Assembly (NCBI GenBank): GCA_002841495.1
Contig: PGZV01000005.1
Location: 1 to 64,000, forward strand
Length of the DNA stretch: 64,000 nt
Source: Firmicutes bacterium HGW-Firmicutes-2
GTDB lineage: Bacteria > Bacillota > Clostridia > Lachnospirales > Vallitaleaceae
Direction: 5' to 3'
Of the stretch, positions 35,424-44,469 are shown in pieces. Within the stretch, counting starts at the first letter, position 1. Every line of letters begins with the position of its first letter. The translations under genes were made by a program, and so were the position numbers. The notes under the pieces were generated by a model, which did no database searches, had not been told where the DNA came from, and saw nothing but the letters and a program-made list of their open reading frames with translations.

Positions 35424-36551
35424 ATGAGACTGGTACCCATAGGTTCTCTTAAAAATGATAGTATTGTAGCAAAAACCATATATAACGAAAGAGGCAGCGT
35501 ACTGCTTAAATCTAATGTCAGCTTGTCAACATCTTTGATAGAGAAGCTAAGAGACAATGGGATTATCAGTGTGTATATTCAAGACGACTACAGCTTAGGT
35601 GAAATACAGGATGTGATTTCTCCGGAGCTTAGAAACAAAGCGGTTAGAGAAGTGAAACAAGTTTTTGATATGGTCCAAAGGGATCTGCATGATCAGATTA
35701 TAGAGTTACAAAAAGGAAAAAAATCCATCAAGAAAAGGTTAGCTATGATGGCGGATCAAAAGTATTTTGATCAGATTAGTGGTATTATCGATGATATGAT
35801 GGAAGATATTGGAAAAAACAAAGATGCTATGGTAGGACTTGTGGATATCAAAAACATGAATGGTTTCTTATACCAACATGCTGTTCAAGTAACTGTATTG
35901 TCTTTGGTTGTGGGCATTGATATGAAGTTGGGTAGAATGAATCTAAAAGAATTGGCCATAGGTGCCATGCTTCATGACATTGGTCTGGCTATGATTGATC
36001 ATAATTTGTGGGTGTACAAAGAGGATTTTACCGAAGAAGAAAAAAACATCTACAAAAGCCATGTGGAGCTTGGTTATGAATTTATAAAAGAAAACACCAT
36101 GTTAACCGGCGCTAGCATTATACCTATTTTGGAGCATCACGAAACCTATAATGGTGAAGGTTATCCAATGGGAAGAAGAGGCAACAAAATCCATAAAAAC
36201 GCTAGAATCGTATCGGTGGCCAATGTTTACGATAAAATGACATCGGGTATCAACGGAATATTTATTCAACCCAGTGAGGCCATTGAATACATTATGGGCA
36301 ACTCAGGGGAAACAGGCCTTTTTGATATCGACATTGCCAGACGTTTTGTAAGACGGGTGGTGCCATATGCCATCGGCAGTTATGTAATGTTATCCAATAA
36401 TGAGATGGCTGTAGTAGTGGGCTATAACGTAAATAACCCACTTAGGCCCATCGTAAAAGTGATTGAAGAAAATAAAAAATTAGATGACCTTAAAAAAATT
36501 GATTTGATGGACCATGAAAATTATAAATTAACCATCATCAAGACTTTATAA
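35424..36551 (+). CDS. HD-GYP domain c-di-GMP phosphodiesterase
   Basis: This 375-residue protein has an HD-GYP domain with MLHDIGLAM (HD pair), the later LEHHETYNGEGYPMGRRGNKI containing the HHE and the GYP-type GEGYP, and ARIVSVANVYDKMTSG. The N-terminal part (about 130 residues) resembles the DUF3391-like leader. HD-GYP enzymes cut c-di-GMP with a metal centre. GGGGAG lies 8 bases before the ATG. Its end overlaps the convergent gene by 6 bases. Confidence 0.92.
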   Translation: MRLVPIGSLKNDSIVAKTIYNERGSVLLKSNVSLSTSLIEKLRDNGIISVYIQDDYSLGEIQDVISPELRNKAVREVKQVFDMVQRDLHDQIIELQKGKKSIKKRLAMMADQKYFDQISGIIDDMMEDIGKNKDAMVGLVDIKNMNGFLYQHAVQVTVLSLVVGIDMKLGRMNLKELAIGAMLHDIGLAMIDHNLWVYKEDFTEEEKNIYKSHVELGYEFIKENTMLTGASIIPILEHHETYNGEGYPMGRRGNKIHKNARIVSVANVYDKMTSGINGIFIQPSEAIEYIMGNSGETGLFDIDIARRFVRRVVPYAIGSYVMLSNNEMAVVVGYNVNNPLRPIVKVIEENKKLDDLKKIDLMDHENYKLTIIKTL

Positions 36552-37604
36552 GGCAAAAGCCGGAGATAACTCATCGAAAATAGCTTGAACGGTGGTCATC
36601 TGATTAACTCTAAAGGCATTGGCACCAACAAAAACCAAGCCTTCATCAACCCGACCTTCAACGGCATCGATGAGCGCTTTTGTAATACAAAAAGGTGTCT
36701 GGGCCGGATTACACTTATGAATACATTTATAGCAACGATCAATCTTAACTTTCTGTGTAGCTTCTACATGCTTAAGAAAAGGATTGTTAAGTGCTCGACC
36801 TGGTAAGCCGACAGGGCTCATCATGATTTTGATGTCTTCTTCTGTGGCATCTAGATAAGCCTTTTTATAAGATTCTGAGGCGTCACATTCCTCGGTAACA
36901 ACGAATCTTGTACCGATTTGTACGCCTTCAGCTCCGGCATCTAAGACTTCTATGATATCATGAACATCATAGATACCTCCAGCGGCGATGACCGGTATTT
37001 TAAGCCCAACTTCTTTAAGGTGGGCTGTTAGTTCAGAGACGATGTCCACCAAGCTTTGGTTGCTACCGTCTATCAATTCATCATATTTGAAACCAAGATG
37101 ACCGCCTGCTTTAGCACCTTCCACCACAATGGCATCCGGTATTTTGTCATATTTTTTCTTCCATCGTTTTATAATCAGCTGTGCACCTCTTAAAGAAGAG
37201 ATAATGGGGACAATCTTAACTTTTGAATCTTTGACGAGGTCAGGCAGATCAAGCGGTAGGCCTGCACCGGATATAATCATATCCACTTTGGCTTCAACTG
37301 CAACCTTCACAAATTCAGCATAATTTTGCATAGCAACCATAAGGTTGACGCCAATGACCCCAGTTGGCGCATTGGTTTTTGCTTTTATGATTTCATTTCG
37401 TAGAGCCCGTTTGTTGGCCTCTATTGGGTTGGCTTGAAAGTCTTCTTCCAGATAGCCGATTTGGGCACCTGAGATGACGCCAACGCCACCGGCATTGGCT
37501 ACAGCTGCTGCTAGTCGGGATTTGGATACGCCAACGCCCATGCCCCCTTGTATGATAGGTACTTTTATGGTTAAGTCTCCGATTTGTAGTGCTTTCGTAT
37601 GCAT
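36546..37604 (-). CDS. Nitronate monooxygenase/FabK-like flavoprotein
   Basis: This 352-residue TIM-barrel FMN enzyme starts MHTKALQIGDLTIKVPIIQGGMGVGVS and has SGAGLPLDLPDL, VEGAKAGGHLGF, and AAGGIYDVHDIIEVLDAGAEGVQIGTRFVVTEEC, as in nitronate monooxygenases and enoyl-ACP reductase II. A Cys-rich stretch near the end (CYKCIHKCNPAQTPFC) could bind a cluster or zinc; it is common in clostridial members. It stands alone, so a fatty-acid role is less likely. The ATG at 37604 follows GGAG. Confidence 0.85.
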   Translation of the reverse strand: MHTKALQIGDLTIKVPIIQGGMGVGVSKSRLAAAVANAGGVGVISGAQIGYLEEDFQANPIEANKRALRNEIIKAKTNAPTGVIGVNLMVAMQNYAEFVKVAVEAKVDMIISGAGLPLDLPDLVKDSKVKIVPIISSLRGAQLIIKRWKKKYDKIPDAIVVEGAKAGGHLGFKYDELIDGSNQSLVDIVSELTAHLKEVGLKIPVIAAGGIYDVHDIIEVLDAGAEGVQIGTRFVVTEECDASESYKKAYLDATEEDIKIMMSPVGLPGRALNNPFLKHVEATQKVKIDRCYKCIHKCNPAQTPFCITKALIDAVEGRVDEGLVFVGANAFRVNQMTTVQAIFDELSPAFAL

Positions 37605-37812
37605 AAGAATCTCCTTAATTACTTTGAGTGTCAAACTATTTTTATATTCTACCATAAAACATGTAGTATTGAAAGCTATTTCTAATGGTTATGAATATGA
37701 AATTTTTGTAAACAATAATTATGAGCTATGCATTAAGTTTAGGTTAAAAATTAAACACATACCTAGGATAAATTCTTGAAATTTGCTATACTGAGTCGTA
37801 CCCAGTTATTTC

Positions 37813-37914
37813 TTCTCTAGGAAAGTCTATGCTATATTAATGCGTTGAAGCGTCGCATTAACGATCAGGGAAGTCTTTCCTGCCGGAACAATATCTCTTC
37901 GAGATAACGAGGCA
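37813..37914 (+). repeat. Dispersed structured repeat, copy E
   Basis: This copy matches copy A: TTCTCTAGGAAAGTC, stem TTAATGCG/CGCATTAA, CTTTCCTGCCGGAACAA, then a small hairpin TATCTC-TTC-GAGATA and ACGAGGCA. The small hairpin has a stem unlike that of copy A but in the same place, so pairing is kept while sequence changed. The terminator hairpin is cut off, and the transporter gene starts 12 bases later. Confidence 0.85.
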
Positions 37915-37925
37915 GTTGAGTATGT

Positions 37926-39300
37926 ATGATAAAAACAAAAGATAAACTGACATATGGTATAGGGAATGTGTCAAACGGTATTATATTGCAGGCCTTAACA
38001 TCTTATTTGGTGTTTTTCGGAACCACCATATTAGGTTTATCAGGGACAATCATTGGTCTGGTAATCGCCGTCAGTGTGGTATGGGACGCGGTTAGTGATC
38101 TCTTGATCGGTCATATGTCAGACTATGCGATTAGCAAAAGATTTGGTCGAAGACATCTGTTTATGATTGTGGGTACCATTGGACTGGTCATCTTCAATGG
38201 ACTGTTATGGAGCATACAACCTTCTTGGTCTTATATCTTAAAAGTGGTGCTCTTATTTGTTTGTGTTATGATGGTCAAAACTTTCATGACCATATTGGTG
38301 ACGCCTTATAACGCTCTTGGTGCTGAACTGTCCAGCGACTATCATGAAAGAACGTCCATTCAGGCTTATAGAACCGTATTTTTTATTCTTGGGGTTGCTT
38401 TTACCACTGTTGCCGGTATGGTTTTCTACTTCAAACCAACATCTTTGTACCCATTAGGGCAGTTGAACCCCATAGCTTATCAGCAGCTGGGTATCAGTCT
38501 ATCTTTGATTGTTCTAATATGTGCCGGTATTGCTACGGTAACGACGCTTAAATATATTCCTTTTTTACCTAAGAACACCAAAGTGGAACAGAAAAGCACG
38601 ATTAAGCTCATGATCATGGAATTTAAAGTGATTCTAGAAAATAAGAATTATTTATATGTGGCAGGGGCTTATCTTTCTGCCAACATTGCAACAGCAATTG
38701 TCGATTGGTATCCTTTTTGGGGTTATGTTTGGTCTAAGTGTGCTTTCTCAACAGTTTTGGGTGGCATATACAAAAAGAAGAGATAAAAGAACATCTGCAT
38801 TATTGGCGGTTAAGCTGTCAATTCTAAGTTCCATTTTTTTCATAGCATTGGTGTTGTTTAGGGATTATGTCATTGCTCATCCAATATGGATGATGGCTTA
38901 CGTTATTCCTTCAGGTATCGGTATTGGTGGATTGATTACCTTACCGTTTTCCATGATTGCAGATACGGTGGATGAAGAAGAACTGATGACCGGCCATCGA
39001 TCGGAAGGTTTATATTATGGTGGTTTAACCTTCAGTTATAAGATTTCTCAATCGGTTGCTATATTTTTACTTGGGATTATTTTAGATCTGGTTGGCTTTG
39101 ATTCAAGCCTAGCCGTTCAACCAACGGCAACCGTTGTTGGCTTAGGACTTGTGGTTGCTTTTGGTACACTGGTGGCTTTGCTCATGGCATATCGTTTTTA
39201 CAAACGGTACAATATGACAAAGGAAAAGGCAGAAGCCATTAAGAAAGCCATTGAAGCTAATATTTCTATAAGACTAGAAAAACAATGCAAAATAAGATAA
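37926..39300 (+). pseudogene. GPH/MFS-type transporter, frameshifted
   Basis: The first frame (37926-38786) gives six helices and DYAISKRFGRRHLFMIVGT, the segment of glycoside-pentoside-hexuronide:cation symporters, up to YLSANIATAIV. The second frame, in phase with 39300, continues from IGILFGVMFGLSVLSQQFWVAYTKRRDKR to the end. Around 38695-38705 the frame changes and the second half of helix 7 and the following loop, about 20 residues, appear to be missing. This is the third such break in the window. A sugar or glycoside substrate is usual. Confidence 0.78.
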
Positions 39301-39340
39301 TATAATAATTATAATATTAATATGAAGAGGAGGAAGTAAA

Positions 39341-39508
39341 ATGGAAGCAGTAGCAGGCATTGGGTTATCAATTTTCTTAGTTATTTACGCATTTTTTGTT
39401 TTAGCACTCGTAGGGTTATCTTTATTTATAATGGTATTGGGTATTAAGATTGCCTTTAGAGCCATAAAAGCATTGGATATTTACATAGAAAAAAATATAA
39501 CTGCTTAA
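39341..39508 (+). CDS. Small single-span membrane protein
   Basis: This 55-residue ORF starts ATG GAA GCA at 39341 behind AGGAGGAAG and encodes one long hydrophobic stretch (IFLVIYAFFVLALVGLSLFI) and a short charged tail ending YIEKNITA. It stands between the broken transporter and the DUF2207-like gene. Its strong ribosome site and codon structure support expression. The function is unknown. Confidence 0.65.
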   Translation: MEAVAGIGLSIFLVIYAFFVLALVGLSLFIMVLGIKIAFRAIKALDIYIEKNITA

Positions 39509-39576
39509 GAGAAACCAGAAACATTTTAAATCAAAGTTTTATTTTCTGTAGAAAAATAGAAAATGAGGTGTGTCAG

Positions 39577-41478
39577 GTGATTAAAAAGTTATTTATGACA
39601 CTATTTTTAACGCTTATTATCGGTCTGATTGTTTTTGGCATCTATGAAAACCAACAAGGTATTCTTAATGCCGATGGTAGAAAATCCATACTAAAAGATC
39701 TGCACTACGAAGTGACAATTATGGAAGATGGCAAGGCTTATATTGAAGAATATCGTACCTATGCATTTCTTCAAGGTGATTTCTCCAGAGGCTATTTGGA
39801 CGTAGAAGGTTCTATTGATCAAGTAGCGGTTTATGATGGCGAGACGCCGTTTATAAAGATGGAGGGTTTTGATCCCAATAGGCCAGAAGGATATTATGCG
39901 GTTCAACCTTCAGGTAATGGAACAAGGGTTGAGTGGTATTACCGAGTAGATGAAAAAATGACAAAGACCTTTAAGATTACTTATATTATACCGGAAGTGA
40001 CCACAATCTATAATGATTGTGTAGACTATTTTCATAAATACGTTAGCAGCAGCAATGTGTACAAGATTAAGAATCTATCGGTAACGGTTCATCTGCCTGA
40101 AGGGGCCAATGCAGACAATACAGAGATCTGGGCTCATGGGCCCAGTGGTGGTGATATATCTTTTGTAGATCATCGTAAGGTTCAGCTTCAGATAAACAAT
40201 GTGCCACCTGGAGAATTTATTGAAGCACGTTTTCTAATGCCGATAGGTATTATAAACGGCGAACATTTACGTGTAGATCAAAACCGTTACGAAGCCCTTC
40301 GCGATATGGAGAATGAGGCAGCAGAAAAAAGTACAAAAGAAAGAAGAATTAATGGTATTGTTAATCTTGTAGCTATTATAATATCCGGCATAATCATTCT
40401 TCTGCCAATAAGCACGCTGTTTAGATATCACAGCAAACTTAAGCGATACAAGCCTGAATTGGCACCGAGCTATTACAGGGATCCACCTTCCAACATCTAT
40501 CCTGCAGAATTAGATCGGCTGATGCATTACTATAGCGGCAAAGAAAATACTTCTAATCAGATATCGGCTACGTTGTTGGACTTGATCCATAAAAAGGCGA
40601 TATATGCCACGATTACAGAAGAAGCATCTACTTTTGGGAACAAAAGAGATACGATTTTCACCAATTTGCTGACCCAGTGGGATGGGTTGGCACCCCATGA
40701 AAAAACAATAATGGAATTTATTTTCATCACTGTAGGTGGCGGGACGGGAACGGTCACTTTAAAAGGCATAAAAAAATATTGTTCGAATAAAAAGTTAAAT
40801 GGCGAAGCTTTTGGCTTTTATTTGGATTTTGAAAGTAAGGTCAGTAAGAAAATCAGTAGCAGAGGTTTTATTGAAACAAAGCGCAATGTATTACCAAAAA
40901 CTGTATCTTTATATGTTTTGGTCTATGTTGCTTTAATGATCGTACCTATGATTTTGGTGAGTCAGGTGAAAGCTTTAGAGCATTCGCCAATTTATTATAT
41001 ATCCATTGCTAGTGTTATTGGCTTTATGATTACGATTATTTTTGGCGGCAAAACCAAAAAGCTCTTAACCCAAAAAGGAGAAAATGAGTTAGCCTTATGG
41101 CAGGCTTTTAAGGGTTTTCTCTCAGACTTTACGACCTTTGAACAAAAAGAATTACCGGAATTGTTGATGTGGGAAAAATACCTCGTTTACGCAACGGTAC
41201 TTGGTGTGGCAGGCAAACTACTTAAGCAATTGTATGCTAGGTATCCCCAGCTTGCTAATGTGGGTTATGATTCAAGACTTCTGTATTTAGCTTATTATAA
41301 TAGAGATTATAATAACTTTGAAGGTTTTAATGATATTGGTAAGACTATGAGTGAAGCCATGAGAGATACAGTGAACATCGCTCAAAAAGCCGCATCCAAA
41401 GGTGGCGGTGGCGGCTTTTCATCCGGTGGTGGTGATGCCGGTGGCGGTTCTGGTGGTTCAAGTGGCGGGGTGGACTAA
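39577..41478 (+). CDS. DUF2207-type membrane protein
   Basis: This 633-residue protein has an N-terminal signal/membrane helix, an outer beta-rich domain (LHYEVTIMEDGKAYIEEYRTYAF), a membrane helix near residue 275, and a pair near 450-490, then a cytosolic part and a Gly/Ser-rich tail with many GGGS runs. This plan matches the DUF2207 (predicted membrane protein YciQ-like) family. The GTG at 39577 is chosen because GAGGTG lies 6 bases before. Function unknown. Confidence 0.8.
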   Translation: MIKKLFMTLFLTLIIGLIVFGIYENQQGILNADGRKSILKDLHYEVTIMEDGKAYIEEYRTYAFLQGDFSRGYLDVEGSIDQVAVYDGETPFIKMEGFDPNRPEGYYAVQPSGNGTRVEWYYRVDEKMTKTFKITYIIPEVTTIYNDCVDYFHKYVSSSNVYKIKNLSVTVHLPEGANADNTEIWAHGPSGGDISFVDHRKVQLQINNVPPGEFIEARFLMPIGIINGEHLRVDQNRYEALRDMENEAAEKSTKERRINGIVNLVAIIISGIIILLPISTLFRYHSKLKRYKPELAPSYYRDPPSNIYPAELDRLMHYYSGKENTSNQISATLLDLIHKKAIYATITEEASTFGNKRDTIFTNLLTQWDGLAPHEKTIMEFIFITVGGGTGTVTLKGIKKYCSNKKLNGEAFGFYLDFESKVSKKISSRGFIETKRNVLPKTVSLYVLVYVALMIVPMILVSQVKALEHSPIYYISIASVIGFMITIIFGGKTKKLLTQKGENELALWQAFKGFLSDFTTFEQKELPELLMWEKYLVYATVLGVAGKLLKQLYARYPQLANVGYDSRLLYLAYYNRDYNNFEGFNDIGKTMSEAMRDTVNIAQKAASKGGGGGFSSGGGDAGGGSGGSSGGVD

Positions 41479-41576
41479 CAAGAAGAGTGACTTCGTTACG
41501 CTTTATAACATTTTAATTCATATATAGACAAGTCAGTCTTCTTTGCGCATGTGCAGAGCACGCGCTAAATCAATTA

Positions 41577-41661
41577 TTTCTTTAATATTGAAAAGTTTTA
41601 CTTTTCAATATTAAAGAAAATGGGCTTTAGTCACTTTCTTTAATGTGACTAAGGCCCATTT
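41577..41661. terminator. Double hairpin between convergent genes
   Basis: TTTCTTTAATATTGAAAAG (41577-41595) and CTTTTCAATATTAAAGAAA (41601-41619) form a perfect 19-bp stem with a TTTTA loop. The second stem, AAATGGGCTTTAGTCAC (41618-41634) with GTGACTAAGGCCCATTT (41645-41661), has one non-Watson-Crick pair and contains the stop codon of the ArsR gene. Together they can end transcription from both sides. Confidence 0.88.
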
Positions 41662-41974
41662 CATATATGATTTGTACATGTTCATCATTGATACTGTAAT
41701 AAACCCATTTGCCGTCTTTTCGGGATTTGATAAGTCTTGCCCGTTTAAGTGTGCGCAACTGGTGAGATATTGAAGACTGGGTCATTTCTAAGACTTCTGT
41801 GATGGTCCCAACACACATTTCGCCTTCAAGGAGGGCACTGAGTATCTTGAGTCTTGTAGCATCTCCAAAAATCTTAAAAAAATCACCTAAAGCATCTAAA
41901 GTTTCCGACACCTCAAGGGCTTCCTTTACATGGTCAACAAAACCTTCATCGGCACAACATTTTGAATGATGCAT
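41627..41974 (-). CDS. ArsR/SmtB-family metal-responsive regulator
   Basis: This 115-residue winged-helix regulator has the N-terminal SKCCADEG, a Cys in GEMCVGTITEVL in the third helix as in CadC/CmtR-type sensors, and TQSSISHQLRTLKRARLI as recognition helix. Cysteines in both places suggest a soft-metal sensor such as for cadmium, lead or zinc. No metal efflux gene is beside it in the window. The reading of its stop inside a terminator stem is given in the preceding entry. Confidence 0.9.
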   Translation of the reverse strand: MHHSKCCADEGFVDHVKEALEVSETLDALGDFFKIFGDATRLKILSALLEGEMCVGTITEVLEMTQSSISHQLRTLKRARLIKSRKDGKWVYYSINDEHVQIIYEMGLSHIKESD

Positions 41975-41980
41975 GCGTAT

Positions 41981-42916
41981 CTACCTCCTTGGTTTGTGGT
42001 CGTTATTATTTTTTAAACCGATTTGACTGAGAAAATCATAGACAGTGTCTGTATATTGCGCATTGTCCACGATAATTGAATCAGCATGATCGCCATTCTT
42101 TGACAAATAAAGCTCTCGAATACCCTCTAATTTATGCTCATATAGATTCACAGAATGATTATAAGGAATATAGTGATCTTTTGCACCATGTATGAAGAGG
42201 ACAGGGGTATGAACGTATTCTATGTCGGCGATAGGAGATACATCATGATAAAAGCCTTGCCCCATAAGCTTGTTGACAAGAGATGCACCATATAAACCTA
42301 ACCAAACAGGTAACTTATGTTCAACTTTCATTCGGTACTTGAGTATGGTGAACAAATCCTGGTAAGGGCAGTCAGCTACAACAAAATCAAGGTTATCATA
42401 TGTAGCTATGTGTTGCAAGGCAATAGATGCTCCCATAGATTCGCCATGGGTACCAATAACAGCATTAGAACCTACTTTATCTCTAACCCAACAAACCACA
42501 TCTTCAAGATCGTGTTTCTCATAGTAACCATGGGTGGTGGTTGTACCACCGCTTTCACCGTGGTTCCTATGGTCGTAGGCGAGAACATTAAAGCCTAAGT
42601 CATAATAAAGTTGGAAGTATTTAAGAGCACCATAAATATTTGAGGTTACACCATGTGTGAGGATGACGGTTTTTGTGGCACCTTTGTAAGGAATCCAGTA
42701 GGCAAATAAATCATAGCCAAAAGAGGAAGGAATGATGACCGCTTCCTTTGCCATACTACGAATCAGTACAGCATTATAACTGCCTTGTTGTAAGTCGTAG
42801 TCATATGCCTCCTCATGGGTGAATATTGTTGGCTTGGTCACATTTTTATAGACATGATAGCTGAGTAAACCATAGGCACCGGTTAGCGCCATTGTTAATA
42901 AACCTAATCGCTTCAT
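41981..42916 (-). CDS. Membrane-anchored alpha/beta hydrolase
   Basis: This 311-residue protein starts with a short hydrophobic anchor (LLTMALTGAYGLLSYHVY) and has an alpha/beta-hydrolase domain with the nucleophile elbow GTHGESMGAS, the acid in HGAKDHYIPY, and the His near GDHADS. It resembles the YqkD/BEM46 group. It ends 6 bases before the ArsR gene on the same strand, so the two are probably co-transcribed. Substrate unknown. Confidence 0.85.
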   Translation of the reverse strand: MKRLGLLTMALTGAYGLLSYHVYKNVTKPTIFTHEEAYDYDLQQGSYNAVLIRSMAKEAVIIPSSFGYDLFAYWIPYKGATKTVILTHGVTSNIYGALKYFQLYYDLGFNVLAYDHRNHGESGGTTTTHGYYEKHDLEDVVCWVRDKVGSNAVIGTHGESMGASIALQHIATYDNLDFVVADCPYQDLFTILKYRMKVEHKLPVWLGLYGASLVNKLMGQGFYHDVSPIADIEYVHTPVLFIHGAKDHYIPYNHSVNLYEHKLEGIRELYLSKNGDHADSIIVDNAQYTDTVYDFLSQIGLKNNNDHKPRR

Positions 42917-43023
42917 AATTAAATACCTCCATAATTTTCACTCCACTTTCATTTTATAACAACCCTTCCTAAATCACAACCATTTAACCTTTATTTCCCT
43001 TAAACTATTGTATAGAATTACAC

Positions 43024-43090
43024 TTGACAAATTAGAAAGGAGAGCGTATTCTAAAAATGAACCAATTCATATTAGAACCCATTCACATTA
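43024..43090 (+). promoter_or_regulatory. Promoter and tandem operator-like repeats of the export operon
   Basis: TTGACA (43024-43029), 17 bases and TATTCT (43047-43052) form a promoter. Right after it, two adjacent 16-bp direct repeats lie at 43059-43074 (GAACCAATTCATATTA) and 43075-43090 (GAACCCATTCACATTA), identical at 14 of 16 positions. They sit where a repressor would block early transcription; the TetR protein encoded next is the obvious candidate. Confidence 0.7.
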
Positions 43091-43102
43091 AGTGCATGGT
43101 TT

Positions 43103-43753
43103 ATGCCTTTGCATTATCATAGAAAGTTGGCGAATGTTATTAACCTTAGAGAAAAGAAAAAAGAGCGGATTAAAATGCAAATTCTTGAAGTTGCCAAGAA
43201 GATTTTTGAAGAGAAGGGCTATGAAGACACAAGTATCAGTGAAATAGCAAGGCACTGTGATATCGGTGTAGGCACAGTTTACAATTACTTTGCGTCGAAA
43301 CCTGAACTCTATGTATCTATAATGGCGGATCTCGAGAATAGAAGTGAAGACTTTAAGTTTTATGAAGAAGTTCTGGAAATAGATGATTTAACAGATTTGG
43401 TGATGCGTTACGTGTTAAAGTATTTAGACCCATATATAAAAATGGATCAGAAAACGCTTTTTTCATTAATGAAGGCGATGATGAGTGTGAAGCTGCCATC
43501 CGGTATGATTCAAGGTCTTTTGAAGCTCGATCAATTAGTAATGAGCAAGTTGGTCAAAGCCTTTGAAGTAAGAAAGCAACAGGGAAAACTACCCTCTGGT
43601 TTTGATAGTCTGTTGCATTCGGAAAACATCTATTCTATTGCAGGATGTGAGGTACTTTATAGTATGTTTGATACCACAAGAGATATGGACACAGTCTATG
43701 AGCGCATAGAGCATAAAGTACATCTCTATTTCAGTACAAAGCTGGAGGTTTAA
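43103..43753 (+). CDS. TetR-family transcriptional regulator
   Basis: This regulator has the TetR N-terminal helix-turn-helix (VAKKIFEEKGYEDTSISEIARHCDIGVGTVYNYFASKPELY) and an all-helical ligand domain. The ATG at 43103 gives 216 residues; TTG at 43127 is another possible start since no good ribosome site is visible. It leads the ABC export genes and probably represses them. Confidence 0.87.
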   Translation: MPLHYHRKLANVINLREKKKERIKMQILEVAKKIFEEKGYEDTSISEIARHCDIGVGTVYNYFASKPELYVSIMADLENRSEDFKFYEEVLEIDDLTDLVMRYVLKYLDPYIKMDQKTLFSLMKAMMSVKLPSGMIQGLLKLDQLVMSKLVKAFEVRKQQGKLPSGFDSLLHSENIYSIAGCEVLYSMFDTTRDMDTVYERIEHKVHLYFSTKLEV

Positions 43754-43758
43754 GCAAA

Positions 43759-44469
43759 ATGGATAAGGAAAAAATACTGGAAGTACATGATTTGACCAAA
43801 GAGTATCAGATGGGTGAAGTGGTGGTCCATGCCCTTAGAGGTGTTAACATGGAGCTATATGCAGGTGAGTTTGTGGTCATACTCGGACCTAGTGGATCCG
43901 GAAAAAGCACCATATTAAACATTATCGGTGGTATCGATACCCCAACAAAGGGAAAAGTGAATTATAAAGGGACAGAGATTGGTGACCTAGATGAAAAGGC
44001 TTTGACCAAGTATCGTCGTGAAGCCATTGGTTTTGTGTTCCAGTTTTATAACTTGGTACCTAATTTAACGGCTAGAGAGAACATACTTCTGGCTTCAGAG
44101 CTATCTGATGAAGCCATTTCTGTAGATGATTTACTGAAAGAAATCGAACTTGAGGATCGTGGCAACCATTTTCCTTCTCAATTATCAGGTGGGCAGCAGC
44201 AAAGGGTAGCTATAGCAAGGGCTGTGGCAAAGAACCCTGCCATACTCTTATGTGATGAACCAACAGGTGCCCTTGACGTGACCACGGGTATCGGTGCCCT
44301 TAAGGTACTACGTTCCTTTAACCGAAACTATAAAAAGACAGTGGCCATAATCACCCATAACAAGTCTATAGGTGATATGGCAGACCGAGTTTTTTATGTT
44401 AAAGACGGTGTTATTGAGAAAGTTATAGTGAACGCGCATCCAATGAATCCGGAGGAGGTGAACTGGTGA
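43759..44469 (+). CDS. ABC exporter ATPase (MacB/LolD type)
   Basis: This 236-residue ATPase has Walker A GPSGSGKST, signature LSGGQQQRVAIARAVA, Walker B ILLCDEPTGALD and the switch His in ITHNK. Sequence layout matches the MacB/LolD group that pairs with FtsX-type permeases. It overlaps the permease start by 4 bases. Confidence 0.93.
   Translation: MDKEKILEVHDLTKEYQMGEVVVHALRGVNMELYAGEFVVILGPSGSGKSTILNIIGGIDTPTKGKVNYKGTEIGDLDEKALTKYRREAIGFVFQFYNLVPNLTARENILLASELSDEAISVDDLLKEIELEDRGNHFPSQLSGGQQQRVAIARAVAKNPAILLCDEPTGALDVTTGIGALKVLRSFNRNYKKTVAIITHNKSIGDMADRVFYVKDGVIEKVIVNAHPMNPEEVNW

Noticed and set aside
21750-37914. Group IIC intron remnants, since these insert after terminators
   Set aside because: The copies are only about 100-125 bases and lack GUGYG 5' ends, domain V and any reverse transcriptase.
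43058-43123. Short leader peptide ORF starting MNQFILEP before the TetR gene
   Set aside because: It lies on the operator-like repeats and the only ribosome site is too far upstream.
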